15,654 bases of DNA from RQOF01 sp964394475. Its GTDB lineage: Bacteria > Calditrichota > Calditrichia > RBG-13-44-9. Positions 1 to 8,249 of this stretch are shown one piece after another. Under the pieces are notes generated by a model. It searched no databases. It worked only from the letters and a program-made list of their open reading frames with translations, and was not told the DNA's origin. The position numbers were made by a program, and so were the translations under genes. The stretch is from assembly GCA_964394475.1 (NCBI GenBank), contig CAYMXZ010000065.1, positions 1 through 15,654 of the forward strand, read 5' to 3'. Position 1 is the stretch's first letter, and each line of letters begins with the position of its first letter.

Positions 1-669
1 TCCGTTTTCATCAACAATTTCTGGAAATTTCAGATCAGCATTATCGAACATCCCAAAAATATAGGCCGGGCCTTGCGTCACTTCACCGGCCATTGCTAGC
101 AAACGTTCTTCTGGTTCACTGAGCACATGCGGTTTGGTTCGCAGTAAATTCTCAAAATAATGGCGATAAATTTTCAGTTCAGGATTATTGTTCACGAAAG
201 TCCACAATCGATCTTCTGGAATTTGCATGATCTCCGGTTCGATGAAGGCTTTTTTCTGTTCAAATTTGGAGTATAATCCCGTCAGGCGATCCTGAAAACT
301 CTGATAGCGGCTTACTCGCCGATCCTCATCGGCTTTACGGCTGGCATAAAAGGCCAGTTTGACGATCAATCGGGTGGCTTCCTCTTCCAGTTTTAAACAG
401 GCAAGAAGCTGTTGGGGAGAAGATCCCAATGTCCCCGGCAAGGCATCAAATTGCGCCAGCAATGGCTCCACCCTGGCAAAGTCATTTTCCCACTCCTGAT
501 CGCTGGTATAGATATCCTCCATCCGCCACCGATACGGCTCCGGCACCTCCCCACGTTCCACTGCCTTTTTAACATCCTGGGCCATTAGCGATGTACAAAA
601 CAATAAAACTGACAGCACCCACCCCATCTTAGAAAACCGAATTCTAACTTGATGAACATTACCTTTCAT
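1..669 (-). CDS. pepF: Exported oligoendopeptidase F-like M3 peptidase, N-terminal part (cut by window edge)
   Basis: The 223 visible codons are open to the window edge, so the catalytic HExxH part lies outside. Residues 1-30 form a signal peptide: a basic start (KGNVHQVRIRFSK), a hydrophobic core (WVLSVLLFCTSLMA), and likely cleavage before QD. The mature start contains VPEPYRWRMEDIY (about 42-54), the typical opening of oligoendopeptidase F. Further family-like stretches are YFENLLRTKPHVLSEPEERLLA (171-192, of which the SEPEERLLA core is most telling) and the NADLKFPEI region (210-218). The start is fixed by GGAGG five bases upstream of the ATG. PepF enzymes are zinc peptidases that cut oligopeptides and are usually cytosolic; the signal peptide implies a periplasmic or surface role here. 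A possible -10 box lies about 110 bp upstream. Family assignment is firm; exact substrate is unknown. Confidence 0.88.
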   Translation of the reverse strand, partial: MKGNVHQVRIRFSKMGWVLSVLLFCTSLMAQDVKKAVERGEVPEPYRWRMEDIYTSDQEWENDFARVEPLLAQFDALPGTLGSSPQQLLACLKLEEEATRLIVKLAFYASRKADEDRRVSRYQSFQDRLTGLYSKFEQKKAFIEPEIMQIPEDRLWTFVNNNPELKIYRHYFENLLRTKPHVLSEPEERLLAMAGEVTQGPAYIFGMFDNADLKFPEIVDENG

Positions 670-976
670 TTTTCCTCCGTTTGCTCTATTGGTTGTGATG
701 TGAATCAAAGAGAAACTCTTGATCATGGATTTTATTCGGGTCACTACTTTCACCTGTATTTTTAAATTAAAATTCTGTATTATAGTCTACTGCCTGCTAT
801 TCACTTTACATTATTTTCAGAAAAAGCAATTGCCTCAAAATTACGTGACAATCGTACATAAGTTATAGGTTTTTTAAAATGAATTCAGCAGAAAGAACTG
901 TAAAATAAAAAAGTGTCAATCTTATGGTATATGAAAAGAATGATCTCAACTTAAAAAATGGTTAGCAAACTGGAGA
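670..976. other. AT-rich intergenic region upstream of pepF-like gene
   Basis: About 307 bp without a supported gene. It must hold the pepF-like promoter on the minus strand (possible -10 at 779-784) and a good ribosome binding site close to 669. I see no RNA gene, long hairpin or repeat in it. Confidence 0.6.
779..784 (-). promoter_or_regulatory. Possible -10 box for the pepF-like gene
   Basis: On the minus strand this reads TATAAT, a perfect sigma-70 -10 hexamer. It lies about 110 bases upstream of the pepF-like start codon, leaving a leader of roughly 100 nt. No good -35 hexamer is present at 16-18 bp, so this is only a suggestion in an AT-rich gap. Confidence 0.3.
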
Positions 977-1180
977 TTACGGCAGGAGGGTGGATTTTGG
1001 AAAAGCTTCTACAAAGAAACTTTCACGGTGATTTTTCAAATTGTACACCACGTGCAAAGAATGATTATTGGACAGGGAGAACAATAAACGCAGCTCATCT
1101 TGATTCTGTTCAATTTTCTTTTCCACGATTTGATGAATCTGAAATAATTCTTCTGCTTTTTGTCGACTAATCTTTCGCAT
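977..1180 (-). CDS. Small hypothetical protein, 67 aa
   Basis: I do not recognise this gene. It encodes 67 residues, charged and soluble, with no signal peptide or membrane segment. Residues 1-27 (RKISRQKAEELFQIHQIVEKKIEQ) look like an amphipathic helix. Residues 29-60 alternate polar and hydrophobic residues (DELRLLFSLSN, HSLHVVYNLK, ESFFVEAF) as in three beta strands. Codon choice is varied but ordinary, and the pattern is more protein-like than the opposite-strand reading of the same DNA, which gives an irregular sequence. No Shine-Dalgarno sequence is visible before the ATG, so the start is uncertain. It sits 307 bp upstream of the pepF-like gene on the same strand, probably separately transcribed. 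It could be chance; the alpha plus beta layout is the only support. Confidence 0.45.
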   Translation of the reverse strand: MRKISRQKAEELFQIHQIVEKKIEQNQDELRLLFSLSNNHSLHVVYNLKNHRESFFVEAFPKSTLLP

Positions 1181-1430
1181 CGTCGGTCATATCATTTTAT
1201 CAGTCAATATTTCGCCCGAATTATCACCCGAAAATATAGCAATAAAAATATAAATACCAAACAGCAAATAGAGGAATTTAGAAAAAAGGTGCCCGATGAA
1301 AAATCGTGAGTCATCTGATAAGGATTATTCAATCCCATCAAGAAAATATTTTTCATGAATTTTCTTTTTAATTTTTTTTAAATTCCAACGATCAATGAAA
1401 TTTTAACTGGTATGAAAATTGAGTTCAAAA

Positions 1431-2363
1431 ATGATAATCAAAAAATATCACAGTGAAATCTACCTTCTTCTTCTCTTTCTCATATTCAGCAATTTTGGGT
1501 GTCAGCAACCGGATAAATCTTCTGCCGAACACCGGGAATATGTAAAAGAAATCGAAGAATGGCAGCAGCGGCGAGTGACGAATCTCACCAAACCTGATGG
1601 CTGGTTAAGTTTGATCGGACTGTTCTGGTTAAAAGTAGGTGAAAACCGTTTTGGCAGCTCTTCTGATAATCCCGTTCGGTTTCCGGCTGAAAAAGCGCCG
1701 GCCGTGATGGGCAGTTTTACTTTACAAAACGATCGGGTAAGGGTTACTATCCTCAACAATCTACCTGTCTTACATCAGGGAGAACCGGTTCAAACCATGG
1801 AAATGCAAAATGACCTGAGCGAAAATCCGACGATACTGAGTTATGGCTCTCTCAGTTGGTTAGTGATAAAACGCGGGGATAAGTATGGGATTCGCCTGCG
1901 AGACAGTGAGAGTGAAAATATCAAAAATTTTAAGGAGCTTGATTATTTCCCCATCGATCCAGGCTGGAAAATTCAGGCGAGATTCGAACCCTATTCCCCT
2001 GCTAAAAAAATTTCTATCCCTAACGTCCTGGGAACCGAAAGCGAAGAAATCTGTCCAGGTGCGCTGGTATTTGAGAAAAACGGACAAAGATTTCGGCTCG
2101 ATCCCATTGTCGAAGAGAATGCCACTCAATGGTTTATTATTTTTTCAGATGAAACCAACGGAAAAGAAACCTATGGGGCTGGCCGCTTTCTATATGCTGA
2201 TCCGCCCGATCAGAATGGTATCACTTTTCTGGATTTCAACAAAGCCTATAATCCCCCCTGCGCATTTACACCCTACGCTACCTGTCCTTTACCTCCGGAA
2301 CAGAATCATTTGAATTTGATGGTAACAGCCGGAGAGAAAAAGTATCAGGGCTCTAACCACTGA
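1431..2363 (+). CDS. DUF1684 family lipoprotein
   Basis: 310 aa from the ATG chosen here; an in-frame TTG at 1419 would add four residues, and neither start has a clear ribosome binding site. Residues 1-24 are a lipoprotein signal (YLLLLFLIFSNFGC) with Cys24 as the probable lipidated residue, although Asn at -3 is unusual. The mature protein matches the DUF1684 pattern. It opens with YVKEIEEWQQRR (37-48) and PDGWLSLIGLFWLKVGENRF (55-74). A conserved C-terminal block follows: TYGAGRFLY (247-255), LDFNKAYNPPCAF (267-279), TCPLPPE (284-290), and NLMVTAGEKKY near the end. The function of DUF1684 proteins is not established; an exported location is all the sequence supports. It is convergent with the rRNA methyltransferase gene, 59 bp apart, and no terminator is obvious between them. 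Confidence 0.88.
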   Translation: MIIKKYHSEIYLLLLFLIFSNFGCQQPDKSSAEHREYVKEIEEWQQRRVTNLTKPDGWLSLIGLFWLKVGENRFGSSSDNPVRFPAEKAPAVMGSFTLQNDRVRVTILNNLPVLHQGEPVQTMEMQNDLSENPTILSYGSLSWLVIKRGDKYGIRLRDSESENIKNFKELDYFPIDPGWKIQARFEPYSPAKKISIPNVLGTESEEICPGALVFEKNGQRFRLDPIVEENATQWFIIFSDETNGKETYGAGRFLYADPPDQNGITFLDFNKAYNPPCAFTPYATCPLPPEQNHLNLMVTAGEKKYQGSNH

Positions 2364-2422
2364 TCAGCAAACCGGTATTCCCTATGATCACCGCACGGAA
2401 AGCAGGTGGGACCAGCTATCAA

Positions 2423-3853
2423 TTACTTTCTTTCCAAAACAGCCGCGAACATCGTATCCGAGTTTTGATAAGGATGGCCCAAAATCTCTTGTGAGATTAA
2501 TTGAAAGTTCTGGTTGGTGTGCAAAAAATTTTCCACCACCTTCTCATTTTCATCCACCAGCCAGCTGCAGGTGGCATAAATGAGCTGACCTCTGGGGATT
2601 ACTGTCCGACTGGCATTTTGTAACAGTTGTAATTGAAGTTTCATCAGACCTGTCAGCTCTTCCAACTGGAAGCGAAATCGTGCTTCCGGATTGCGCCGCC
2701 AGGTGCCGCTGGAGGAACAGGGAGCATCCACCAGCACTCGATGAAATCCCCCTCTTTTTTTCACTTCTTTTCCAAAAACTGGTGCTTCATTCCCATCCCA
2801 CCTGAAAGTACGAATATTAAAAAGCTGGGCTCTCCTGGCACGTTGACGCAAAGTAATTAATTTATAATCGCGAATATCCGAGGCATAGACCGCGCCCTTG
2901 CTCGCTGGAATGCTGGCAGCAATCTGCAGTGTTTTCCCTCCACCACCGGCACAACAATCCCAGATCATTTCACCAGATCCGGGATTGACTCGTTCTCCAA
3001 TGAGCTGACTGGCCAGATCCTGAATTTCCAGATACCCTTTCTTATACACTTCTAATTCATAGATACCTTTACTCCCTTCCACCATCAATGCCCTTCCCTG
3101 CTGAGATACCCGGAAGCCATGTGTCTGAAGTTCCTGTCGTATTTCATTTTCTTTTTCCGGTTTATTCAATCGCAGCCATAAAGGTGGCCGATGCCCCTGT
3201 CGGCCAAGGAAGTGATGCACGGTCTCCTGATCCCAGTTTGACTGGCGAGCCCGCTCCTCCAAAAATGACTTAAACCACAACGGCACCCCGCTCCAGACCA
3301 TTTTTTGAGTTAGATCAGTATTTTCTGTTATTGCTTTCTGCAGTGCAATAAAAATTTCTCGAGAAGTTTCAGAAGGGGAGATAGTCTGGTAGTGCTTTTC
3401 AAGGTCCCATAAATTTTCAGCGGCATAGCGTAAAAGGATCCATTGAAAGAATTTTTCACTCTTCATCTCAATCCAGAATCGCTTGATCGCAGATGAATCA
3501 GAGTAACGCGCACCAAAATCGGCCAGCGATTGATTCAGCTCTGCTAACGTCAACCAGCGGAGAGCAGATGGTTTCTCTTTTTTATTCAAGAGTGATTTTT
3601 GAAGATACTCAAGAAATGCCGCCAGGTATCCAAAGCGAAAACCGGCGAAGAGTATTTCGCTATACCAGTAACGATCGGTTTTACCAAATGATTTTTTTCT
3701 CTTCAATTGTTGAGCCAACCAGCGGTCGAATTGGGGAAACCCGGCCTGCGCCAGATAGCCCTCCCAAAGCTCATATACATTTTTCCAAAAGGAAAACCGG
3801 GAAAGGATCTTATTGATATCTTCCCGCGTCTGATGTGGATGATCTGCTGACAT
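2423..3853 (-). CDS. rsmB: RsmB/NOL1/NSUN-type RNA 5-methylcytosine methyltransferase
   Basis: 476 aa. SAM-dependent enzyme that methylates C5 of cytosine in RNA, probably 16S rRNA. The N-terminal 280 residues are largely helical; FDRWLAQQLKRKKSFGKTDR (42-61) resembles the NusB-like N-domain of this family. The catalytic domain shows the SAM-binding motif WDCCAGGGGKT (298-308), the motif DAPCSSSGTWRRNPEARFR (376-394) with Cys379, and ATCSWLVDENE (427-437) with Cys429. Two cysteines, in PCS and TCS, are the release and catalytic residues of the family. AAVLERK at the C terminus is also typical. Which rRNA base is modified (C967 as in RsmB, or another site) cannot be told, so the symbol is tentative. 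No Shine-Dalgarno sequence precedes the ATG. It lies 100 bp downstream of the Dcp-like gene on the same strand and may share its transcript. Confidence 0.88.
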   Translation of the reverse strand: MSADHPHQTREDINKILSRFSFWKNVYELWEGYLAQAGFPQFDRWLAQQLKRKKSFGKTDRYWYSEILFAGFRFGYLAAFLEYLQKSLLNKKEKPSALRWLTLAELNQSLADFGARYSDSSAIKRFWIEMKSEKFFQWILLRYAAENLWDLEKHYQTISPSETSREIFIALQKAITENTDLTQKMVWSGVPLWFKSFLEERARQSNWDQETVHHFLGRQGHRPPLWLRLNKPEKENEIRQELQTHGFRVSQQGRALMVEGSKGIYELEVYKKGYLEIQDLASQLIGERVNPGSGEMIWDCCAGGGGKTLQIAASIPASKGAVYASDIRDYKLITLRQRARRAQLFNIRTFRWDGNEAPVFGKEVKKRGGFHRVLVDAPCSSSGTWRRNPEARFRFQLEELTGLMKLQLQLLQNASRTVIPRGQLIYATCSWLVDENEKVVENFLHTNQNFQLISQEILGHPYQNSDTMFAAVLERK

Positions 3854-3953
3854 CTATGAATAATGAATTTTCTGTTACTATCATAGCTGATTGCTTGCTG
3901 GTGGCTCTCCACCCACAAAATTATGTCCCGATAGCACGGATAGATAGATAAAC

Positions 3954-6050
3954 CTAATTCAATCCTCTTCGTTCCAGCAACGGTTCTATTTTCGGTTCAC
4001 GGCCGCGAAAACGCAGATAAAGCACCATGGGATCCTCAGTTCCGCCACGTGCCAGAATATTTTCCCGAAACGATTGAGCCAGCGCGGGATGAAAGATATC
4101 GGTTTCTTTAAAAGCCTGAAAAGCATCGGCATCCAGCACTTCAGCCCAGATATAGCTATAATATCCTGCCGAATAGCCGCCTGAAAAAATATGACGAAAA
4201 TACGGACTGCGATAACGCACCACAATTTCCGGGATAAGGCCAATTCTGGACAGCGATTGATTTTCGAAACTGATCACATCCAGTGGCGTCGGTTGAGTGA
4301 GGGTATGCCAGTCCATATCCAGAAACGCCGCGGCCAGATATTCCACTGTTTCAAATCCCTGATTAAAAGTAGCTGATTTTTTAATCCTGGCGATGAGCTC
4401 ATCGGGGATAGGTAAATTGGTTTGATAGTGATGGGCATACATTTTCAGCACTGCCGGCTCAGAAGCCCAATTCTCCATAATCTGTGAGGGAAGCTCTACA
4501 AAATCGCGTGGCACCGAAGTGCCGGCCAGCTTTTCATAGTGACAATCAGAGAGCAATCCATGCAGGGCATGACCAAATTCATGGAACAGAGTGGACACCT
4601 CTTCCCAGCTGAGCAAAGAAGGTTGATCGGCCGTGGGCTGGGTGAAATTGAATACATTGCAGATTAACGGCGTAACCCGCTGCTCACCAATTCTGGATTG
4701 TTCACGGAGAGCATTCATCCAGGCCCCACCTCTTTTGCTGGCGCGTGGAAAATAATCAGTATACAGGATTCCAATATGGGTGCCATCACCTTCTTTGACC
4801 TCAAAGGTTTTTACATCCGGATGATATCGCGGTATATCGGCTCGCTCAGTAAATGTAATCCCGAACAGCTTATTTGCCACCATAAAGGCACCCTGGCGCA
4901 CTTTTTCCAGGGGAAAGTAGGGACGAAGTTCGGCGTCATCCAGTTCATACTGAGCTTTCTTCAGTTTCTCAGCATAGTACCACCAATCCCAGGGCTGCAG
5001 AGTAAAATGTTGTCCCTCGGACTCAATGAGTTTCTGCAGATTTCTGGCTTCGGTTTTTGCCCGACTAAGAGCCGGTGTCCACAACTGGTGCAGCAAACGA
5101 TACACATTTTCCGGATTTTTGGCCATATTATCTTCCAGTATAAAAGCGGCATGTGAGGGATAGCCCAACAATTGAGCCCGCCTGATTCGCAGTTCCACGA
5201 TTCGGGAACAGATCTGCTTATTATCGAACTGATTGCCATTATTTCCTCGCTCGATATAGGCTTTAAAGATCTTTTCTCGCAATTCACGTTTTTGCGAATT
5301 CTGGAGGAAAGGGATCAGGCTTGGTTTATGCAGGGTAAAAACCCATTTACCATCCTTGCCCCGCTCGCGCGCCGTTTCAGCCGCAGTCGTGATAACTGTT
5401 TCCGGCAATCCAATCAGATCTTCTTCTTTTTCAATCACCAGCTCAAAGGCGTTATCCTCTTTCAAAACATTCTCCCCGAACTGAACGGTTAGTAGGGCTA
5501 ACTCCTGGTTGATCTCCCGGAATTCCGCTTTTTTATCCGCAGGCAAATCGGCACCACCCCGAACAAAATCTTTATAATATTCCTCCAGCAATTTATTTTG
5601 CTCGGAATTTAAACCTGCTTTTTCTCGCGCGTTATAGACCGATTTCACCTTTTTATACAATTCTTCATTTAGATAAATGTCATCGCGGTGTGTGGAAAGC
5701 TGGGGAGCAATTTCTTTGGAAATTCGCTGTATTTCATCATTGGTATGAGCTGAATTGAGATTATAAAATACACGGCTCACCTTTCGCAGGAGTTTCCCAC
5801 TGTTTTCCAGAGCTTCTATGGTATTGGCGAAGGTCGGTTCGGCAGGATTATTCACGATGGCCTGAACCTCCATTTGCTGCTGTCGCATCCCCTCCTGAAA
5901 AGCGGGAAGAAAATGTTCTTCTTTTATCAGATTAAATGGTGGAGTTTGAAAAGGAGTCAGGTATTCATCGAAGAATGGATTCCGTTCCGGTTTGGAACAG
6001 TTCCAGAGCGAAACGCTGCAGAGTATTAAACAGAAGATTTGTTTTTTCAT
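3954..6050 (-). CDS. dcp: M3 family metallopeptidase (Dcp/oligopeptidase A type), predicted lipoprotein
   Basis: 698 aa, near the usual 680-710 of the M3A family. Zinc-dependent peptidyl-dipeptidase/oligopeptidase that degrades short peptides. The active site is HEFGH (His490, Glu491, His494). The third ligand is probably Glu519 in FVELPSQ, 29 residues after the first His, the spacing known for E. coli Dcp. Other family features are YTDYFPRASKRGGAW and, near the C terminus, FSGGYSAGYYSYIWAEVLDADAF, where GYYSYIWAE carries the substrate-contact Tyr residues. The N terminus is a signal (KQIFCLILCSVSLWNC) with Cys18 as probable lipid site, although Asn at -1 is atypical. This predicts a membrane-anchored periplasmic enzyme; E. 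coli Dcp has no such anchor. A weak AAGG-type ribosome binding site precedes the ATG. It is divergent from the phosphoesterase gene. Confidence 0.92.
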   Translation of the reverse strand: MKKQIFCLILCSVSLWNCSKPERNPFFDEYLTPFQTPPFNLIKEEHFLPAFQEGMRQQQMEVQAIVNNPAEPTFANTIEALENSGKLLRKVSRVFYNLNSAHTNDEIQRISKEIAPQLSTHRDDIYLNEELYKKVKSVYNAREKAGLNSEQNKLLEEYYKDFVRGGADLPADKKAEFREINQELALLTVQFGENVLKEDNAFELVIEKEEDLIGLPETVITTAAETARERGKDGKWVFTLHKPSLIPFLQNSQKRELREKIFKAYIERGNNGNQFDNKQICSRIVELRIRRAQLLGYPSHAAFILEDNMAKNPENVYRLLHQLWTPALSRAKTEARNLQKLIESEGQHFTLQPWDWWYYAEKLKKAQYELDDAELRPYFPLEKVRQGAFMVANKLFGITFTERADIPRYHPDVKTFEVKEGDGTHIGILYTDYFPRASKRGGAWMNALREQSRIGEQRVTPLICNVFNFTQPTADQPSLLSWEEVSTLFHEFGHALHGLLSDCHYEKLAGTSVPRDFVELPSQIMENWASEPAVLKMYAHHYQTNLPIPDELIARIKKSATFNQGFETVEYLAAAFLDMDWHTLTQPTPLDVISFENQSLSRIGLIPEIVVRYRSPYFRHIFSGGYSAGYYSYIWAEVLDADAFQAFKETDIFHPALAQSFRENILARGGTEDPMVLYLRFRGREPKIEPLLERRGLN

Positions 6051-6395
6051 AAAATGTTTCCCTTACCTTTTAATAAATTTTCAGCCGTTTATGATGACCG
6101 ACATAATAAAGGGAAAGCTATGGGCTATTTCAACCAATATTTCAAATACCGGCTCAGACTGACTTTTTTAAAGTTACGATGCAGGAACTATTGTCTGCCA
6201 TCGTCATTGCTATTAAAATTTTGATCTCTTGCATGAGATGGATAATAGCCTTTATTTTTAGAAAAAAAATCCTCTGTCAAAAAATGACTTTAACTTTGAA
6301 TCAATGTAATTATAATTAATTTTCAGATGTTACAGAATTACTTATACAATTCACCGAAACGATTTTATAACTCTGATTTAAAACCTGGAGGAATT
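6051..6395. other. Divergent intergenic region between dcp-like and phosphoesterase genes
   Basis: About 345 bp separating two divergent genes, so it should hold both promoters. The best candidate on the plus strand is the TATAAT at 6311-6316. On the minus strand, TTGAAA (6128-6133) and TATTAT (6103-6108) are 19 bp apart, too long for a confident call. I see no coding remnant or RNA gene. Confidence 0.5.
6311..6316 (+). promoter_or_regulatory. Possible -10 box for the phosphoesterase gene
   Basis: A perfect TATAAT lies about 80 bp upstream of the phosphoesterase start. The best -35 candidate is TTTAAC at 6289-6294 with a 16-bp spacer, which is weak. A TAACTTTG at 6291-6298 also fits the TAnnTTTG box used by Bacteroidota, but with no clear upstream partner. 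Only one of the two can be the true element. Confidence 0.33.
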
Positions 6396-7961
6396 ATGCG
6401 CTATTTTTTTCTGCCTTTTATTCTCGTCCTGTTTTTCATTCCCCCTCTTCTCGCAGAAATTAATTACATTCAGGGAACGGTGTATCATGACCAGAATAGA
6501 AATCTACAGCTTGATCCCGGTGAAAAAGGAATTCCGGGAGTGCTGGTTTCCAATCAGCTGGACATCGTTAAAACTGATAAGAATGGGCGGTATAAGTTAG
6601 CCATTCAAGATCGCTCTATTATTTTTGTGATCAAACCAGCCGAGTATGATTTACCGGTGAATGCACGGAATCTTCCACAATTTTATTATCTTCATTATCC
6701 GCAAGGATCTCCGCCTCTGAAATATCGCGGAGTGGATCCTACCGGTCCTCTTCCAGCCGCGGTTAATTTCCCTCTTTTTTCAAGTCCCATTAGCGATAGT
6801 TTCAGGGTGATGGTTTTTTCAGATCCGCAGCCTCATTCCACAAAAGATATTGAATATATCCGCGATGATATTGTTGCAGAAGTATGCGGCACCACTGCCA
6901 GCTTTGGAATCACACTCGGAGATATTGTCTACGACGATCTTTCTCTGTTCGACTACTATCTTGATGTAACTTCCCAGATCGGAATTCCATTTTATCATGT
7001 TCCTGGCAATCACGATGAAAATTATGATGTCCCCAACGATGAATTGGCCATGGAAACCTTTAAACGATATTTTGGTCCCAATTATTACGCTTTTCAATAT
7101 GGCAAAGTCCATTTTATTGTGTTGGATGATATTGAGTATAAGGGTCAAAAGAACGGCAAATTCGGCGGATATCAAGGAAAGATTGGTGAAAAGCAATTGC
7201 AATGGGTAGCGAACTATCTTCCTTATGTTCCGGACGATCACCTGCTGGTTTTTGCCATGCATATTCCTTTTTATGCTTCGGAAGGAGATGAGGCAAGTAT
7301 TCGAGTGGTCGATCGTGATAAACTGTTTTCCCTCATACAAAGCAGATCGCATGTACTGGCGTTGGCCGGACACATGCACATTATCGAAAATTATTTTTTA
7401 AAGCCAGAACAAGGATGGACAGGTGGAGCTCCATTTCTGCAGGTTACCTGTGCGGCGGTATCCGGAACCTGGTGGAAAGGGCCGCTGGATGTCAGAGGTA
7501 TCCCGATTGCCGATCAAATGGACGGAGCGGGGAATGGTTATCATATTTTTTCATTTCATGGAAATACCTTCAGCCAGGTATACAAAGCCGCTTTCCATCC
7601 CGCTGATTTTCAAATTCGAATTTCGCAGCCCACTGGAAAAGTATACCAGAAAGATTTAGCGAGTCTTTCCATTCTGGCAAATGTATTCAACAGCAATGAA
7701 AAATCATTAGTAGAATGTCAACTCGATGAGAATCCTGCTGTTCAAATGACCCTCAGGTTTGCCCTCGATCCTTATATCGAAGCTATTCATGAAATGAATT
7801 CTCAATTATATAATTCATGGATAAAGCCTCAGAAGACTACTCATCTCTGGACTGCTCCGTTGCCGACCAATCTTTCACCGGGTATTCATAAAATTCGAGT
7901 CACTGCCAAAAACCAATGGGGAGATATATATCACTCGGTAAGGATATTTGAAGTGGAGTAA
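6396..7961 (+). CDS. Secreted calcineurin-like metallophosphoesterase with N-terminal SdrD-like domain
   Basis: 521 aa. The start is set by GGAGGA at 6387-6392, four bases before this ATG; an upstream in-frame ATG at 6327 lacks such a site and would bury the signal peptide. Residues 1-20 are a signal peptide (FFLPFILVLFFIPPLLA). Residues 24-80 form a small beta domain (GTVYHDQNRNLQLDPGEKG, GVLV, TDKNGRYKL) like SdrD/carboxypeptidase-regulatory domains. The phosphoesterase core has FSDPQ (141-145), GDIVYDD (175-181), GNHDEN (204-209), MHIPFY (288-293) and GHMH (325-328). These are the metal-binding motifs of the calcineurin superfamily, with Gln145 where the classical DxH motif has His. Residues about 360-521 form a C-terminal beta-rich domain. 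The layout resembles MetallophosN-Metallophos-MetallophosC proteins. Substrate unknown; a periplasmic phosphodiesterase or phosphatase is likely. Confidence 0.9.
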   Translation: MRYFFLPFILVLFFIPPLLAEINYIQGTVYHDQNRNLQLDPGEKGIPGVLVSNQLDIVKTDKNGRYKLAIQDRSIIFVIKPAEYDLPVNARNLPQFYYLHYPQGSPPLKYRGVDPTGPLPAAVNFPLFSSPISDSFRVMVFSDPQPHSTKDIEYIRDDIVAEVCGTTASFGITLGDIVYDDLSLFDYYLDVTSQIGIPFYHVPGNHDENYDVPNDELAMETFKRYFGPNYYAFQYGKVHFIVLDDIEYKGQKNGKFGGYQGKIGEKQLQWVANYLPYVPDDHLLVFAMHIPFYASEGDEASIRVVDRDKLFSLIQSRSHVLALAGHMHIIENYFLKPEQGWTGGAPFLQVTCAAVSGTWWKGPLDVRGIPIADQMDGAGNGYHIFSFHGNTFSQVYKAAFHPADFQIRISQPTGKVYQKDLASLSILANVFNSNEKSLVECQLDENPAVQMTLRFALDPYIEAIHEMNSQLYNSWIKPQKTTHLWTAPLPTNLSPGIHKIRVTAKNQWGDIYHSVRIFEVE

Positions 7962-8020
7962 TAATAATTCAAAAGTTAACAAGTCAAATAGATTGCACGA
8001 ATTGAGACTCGGACTGAAAT

Positions 8021-8048
8021 AAATTTCATAATGGAAATTATGAAGTTT
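8021..8048 (+). terminator. AT-rich hairpin downstream of the phosphoesterase gene
   Basis: Arms 8021-8032 and 8037-8048 pair over 12 bp (one G-U wobble) around a GGAA loop; the inner 8 bp, TTCATAAT with ATTATGAA, are perfect. It begins 59 bp after the stop codon. Only three T residues follow, so it may act as an RNA 3'-end stabiliser or weak terminator, not as a classical intrinsic terminator. Confidence 0.4.
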
Positions 8049-8249
8049 CCGCATTGATATGTAAATGATCAAAAAATTTTATTTTGATACTGAACATTAT
8101 TTTTGTGTGAATAAAAAAGGTAATTTGATAGCTAAATCCTGCCACTTTTGCAAAAATTTATTGCTCACTCATTTATCAGACACTATTTTTTATAGGCAAG
8201 TATGAATCAAGAAGAATTTGGAATCATAAAATGAGGGGGAAATACGCCG

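Noticed and set aside
958..1170. Plus-strand frame opposite the 67-aa gene
   Set aside because: Irregular composition and no ribosome binding site; the minus-strand reading is more protein-like.
3900..3913. Hairpin GGTGG-CTCT-CCACC between the Dcp-like and rsmB-like genes
   Set aside because: Only five pairs and no T-run; it could slow transcription but is not a supportable terminator.
6103..6133. Minus-strand promoter TTGAAA/TATTAT for the Dcp-like gene
   Set aside because: The spacer is 19 bp and the region is AT-rich, so chance matches are expected.
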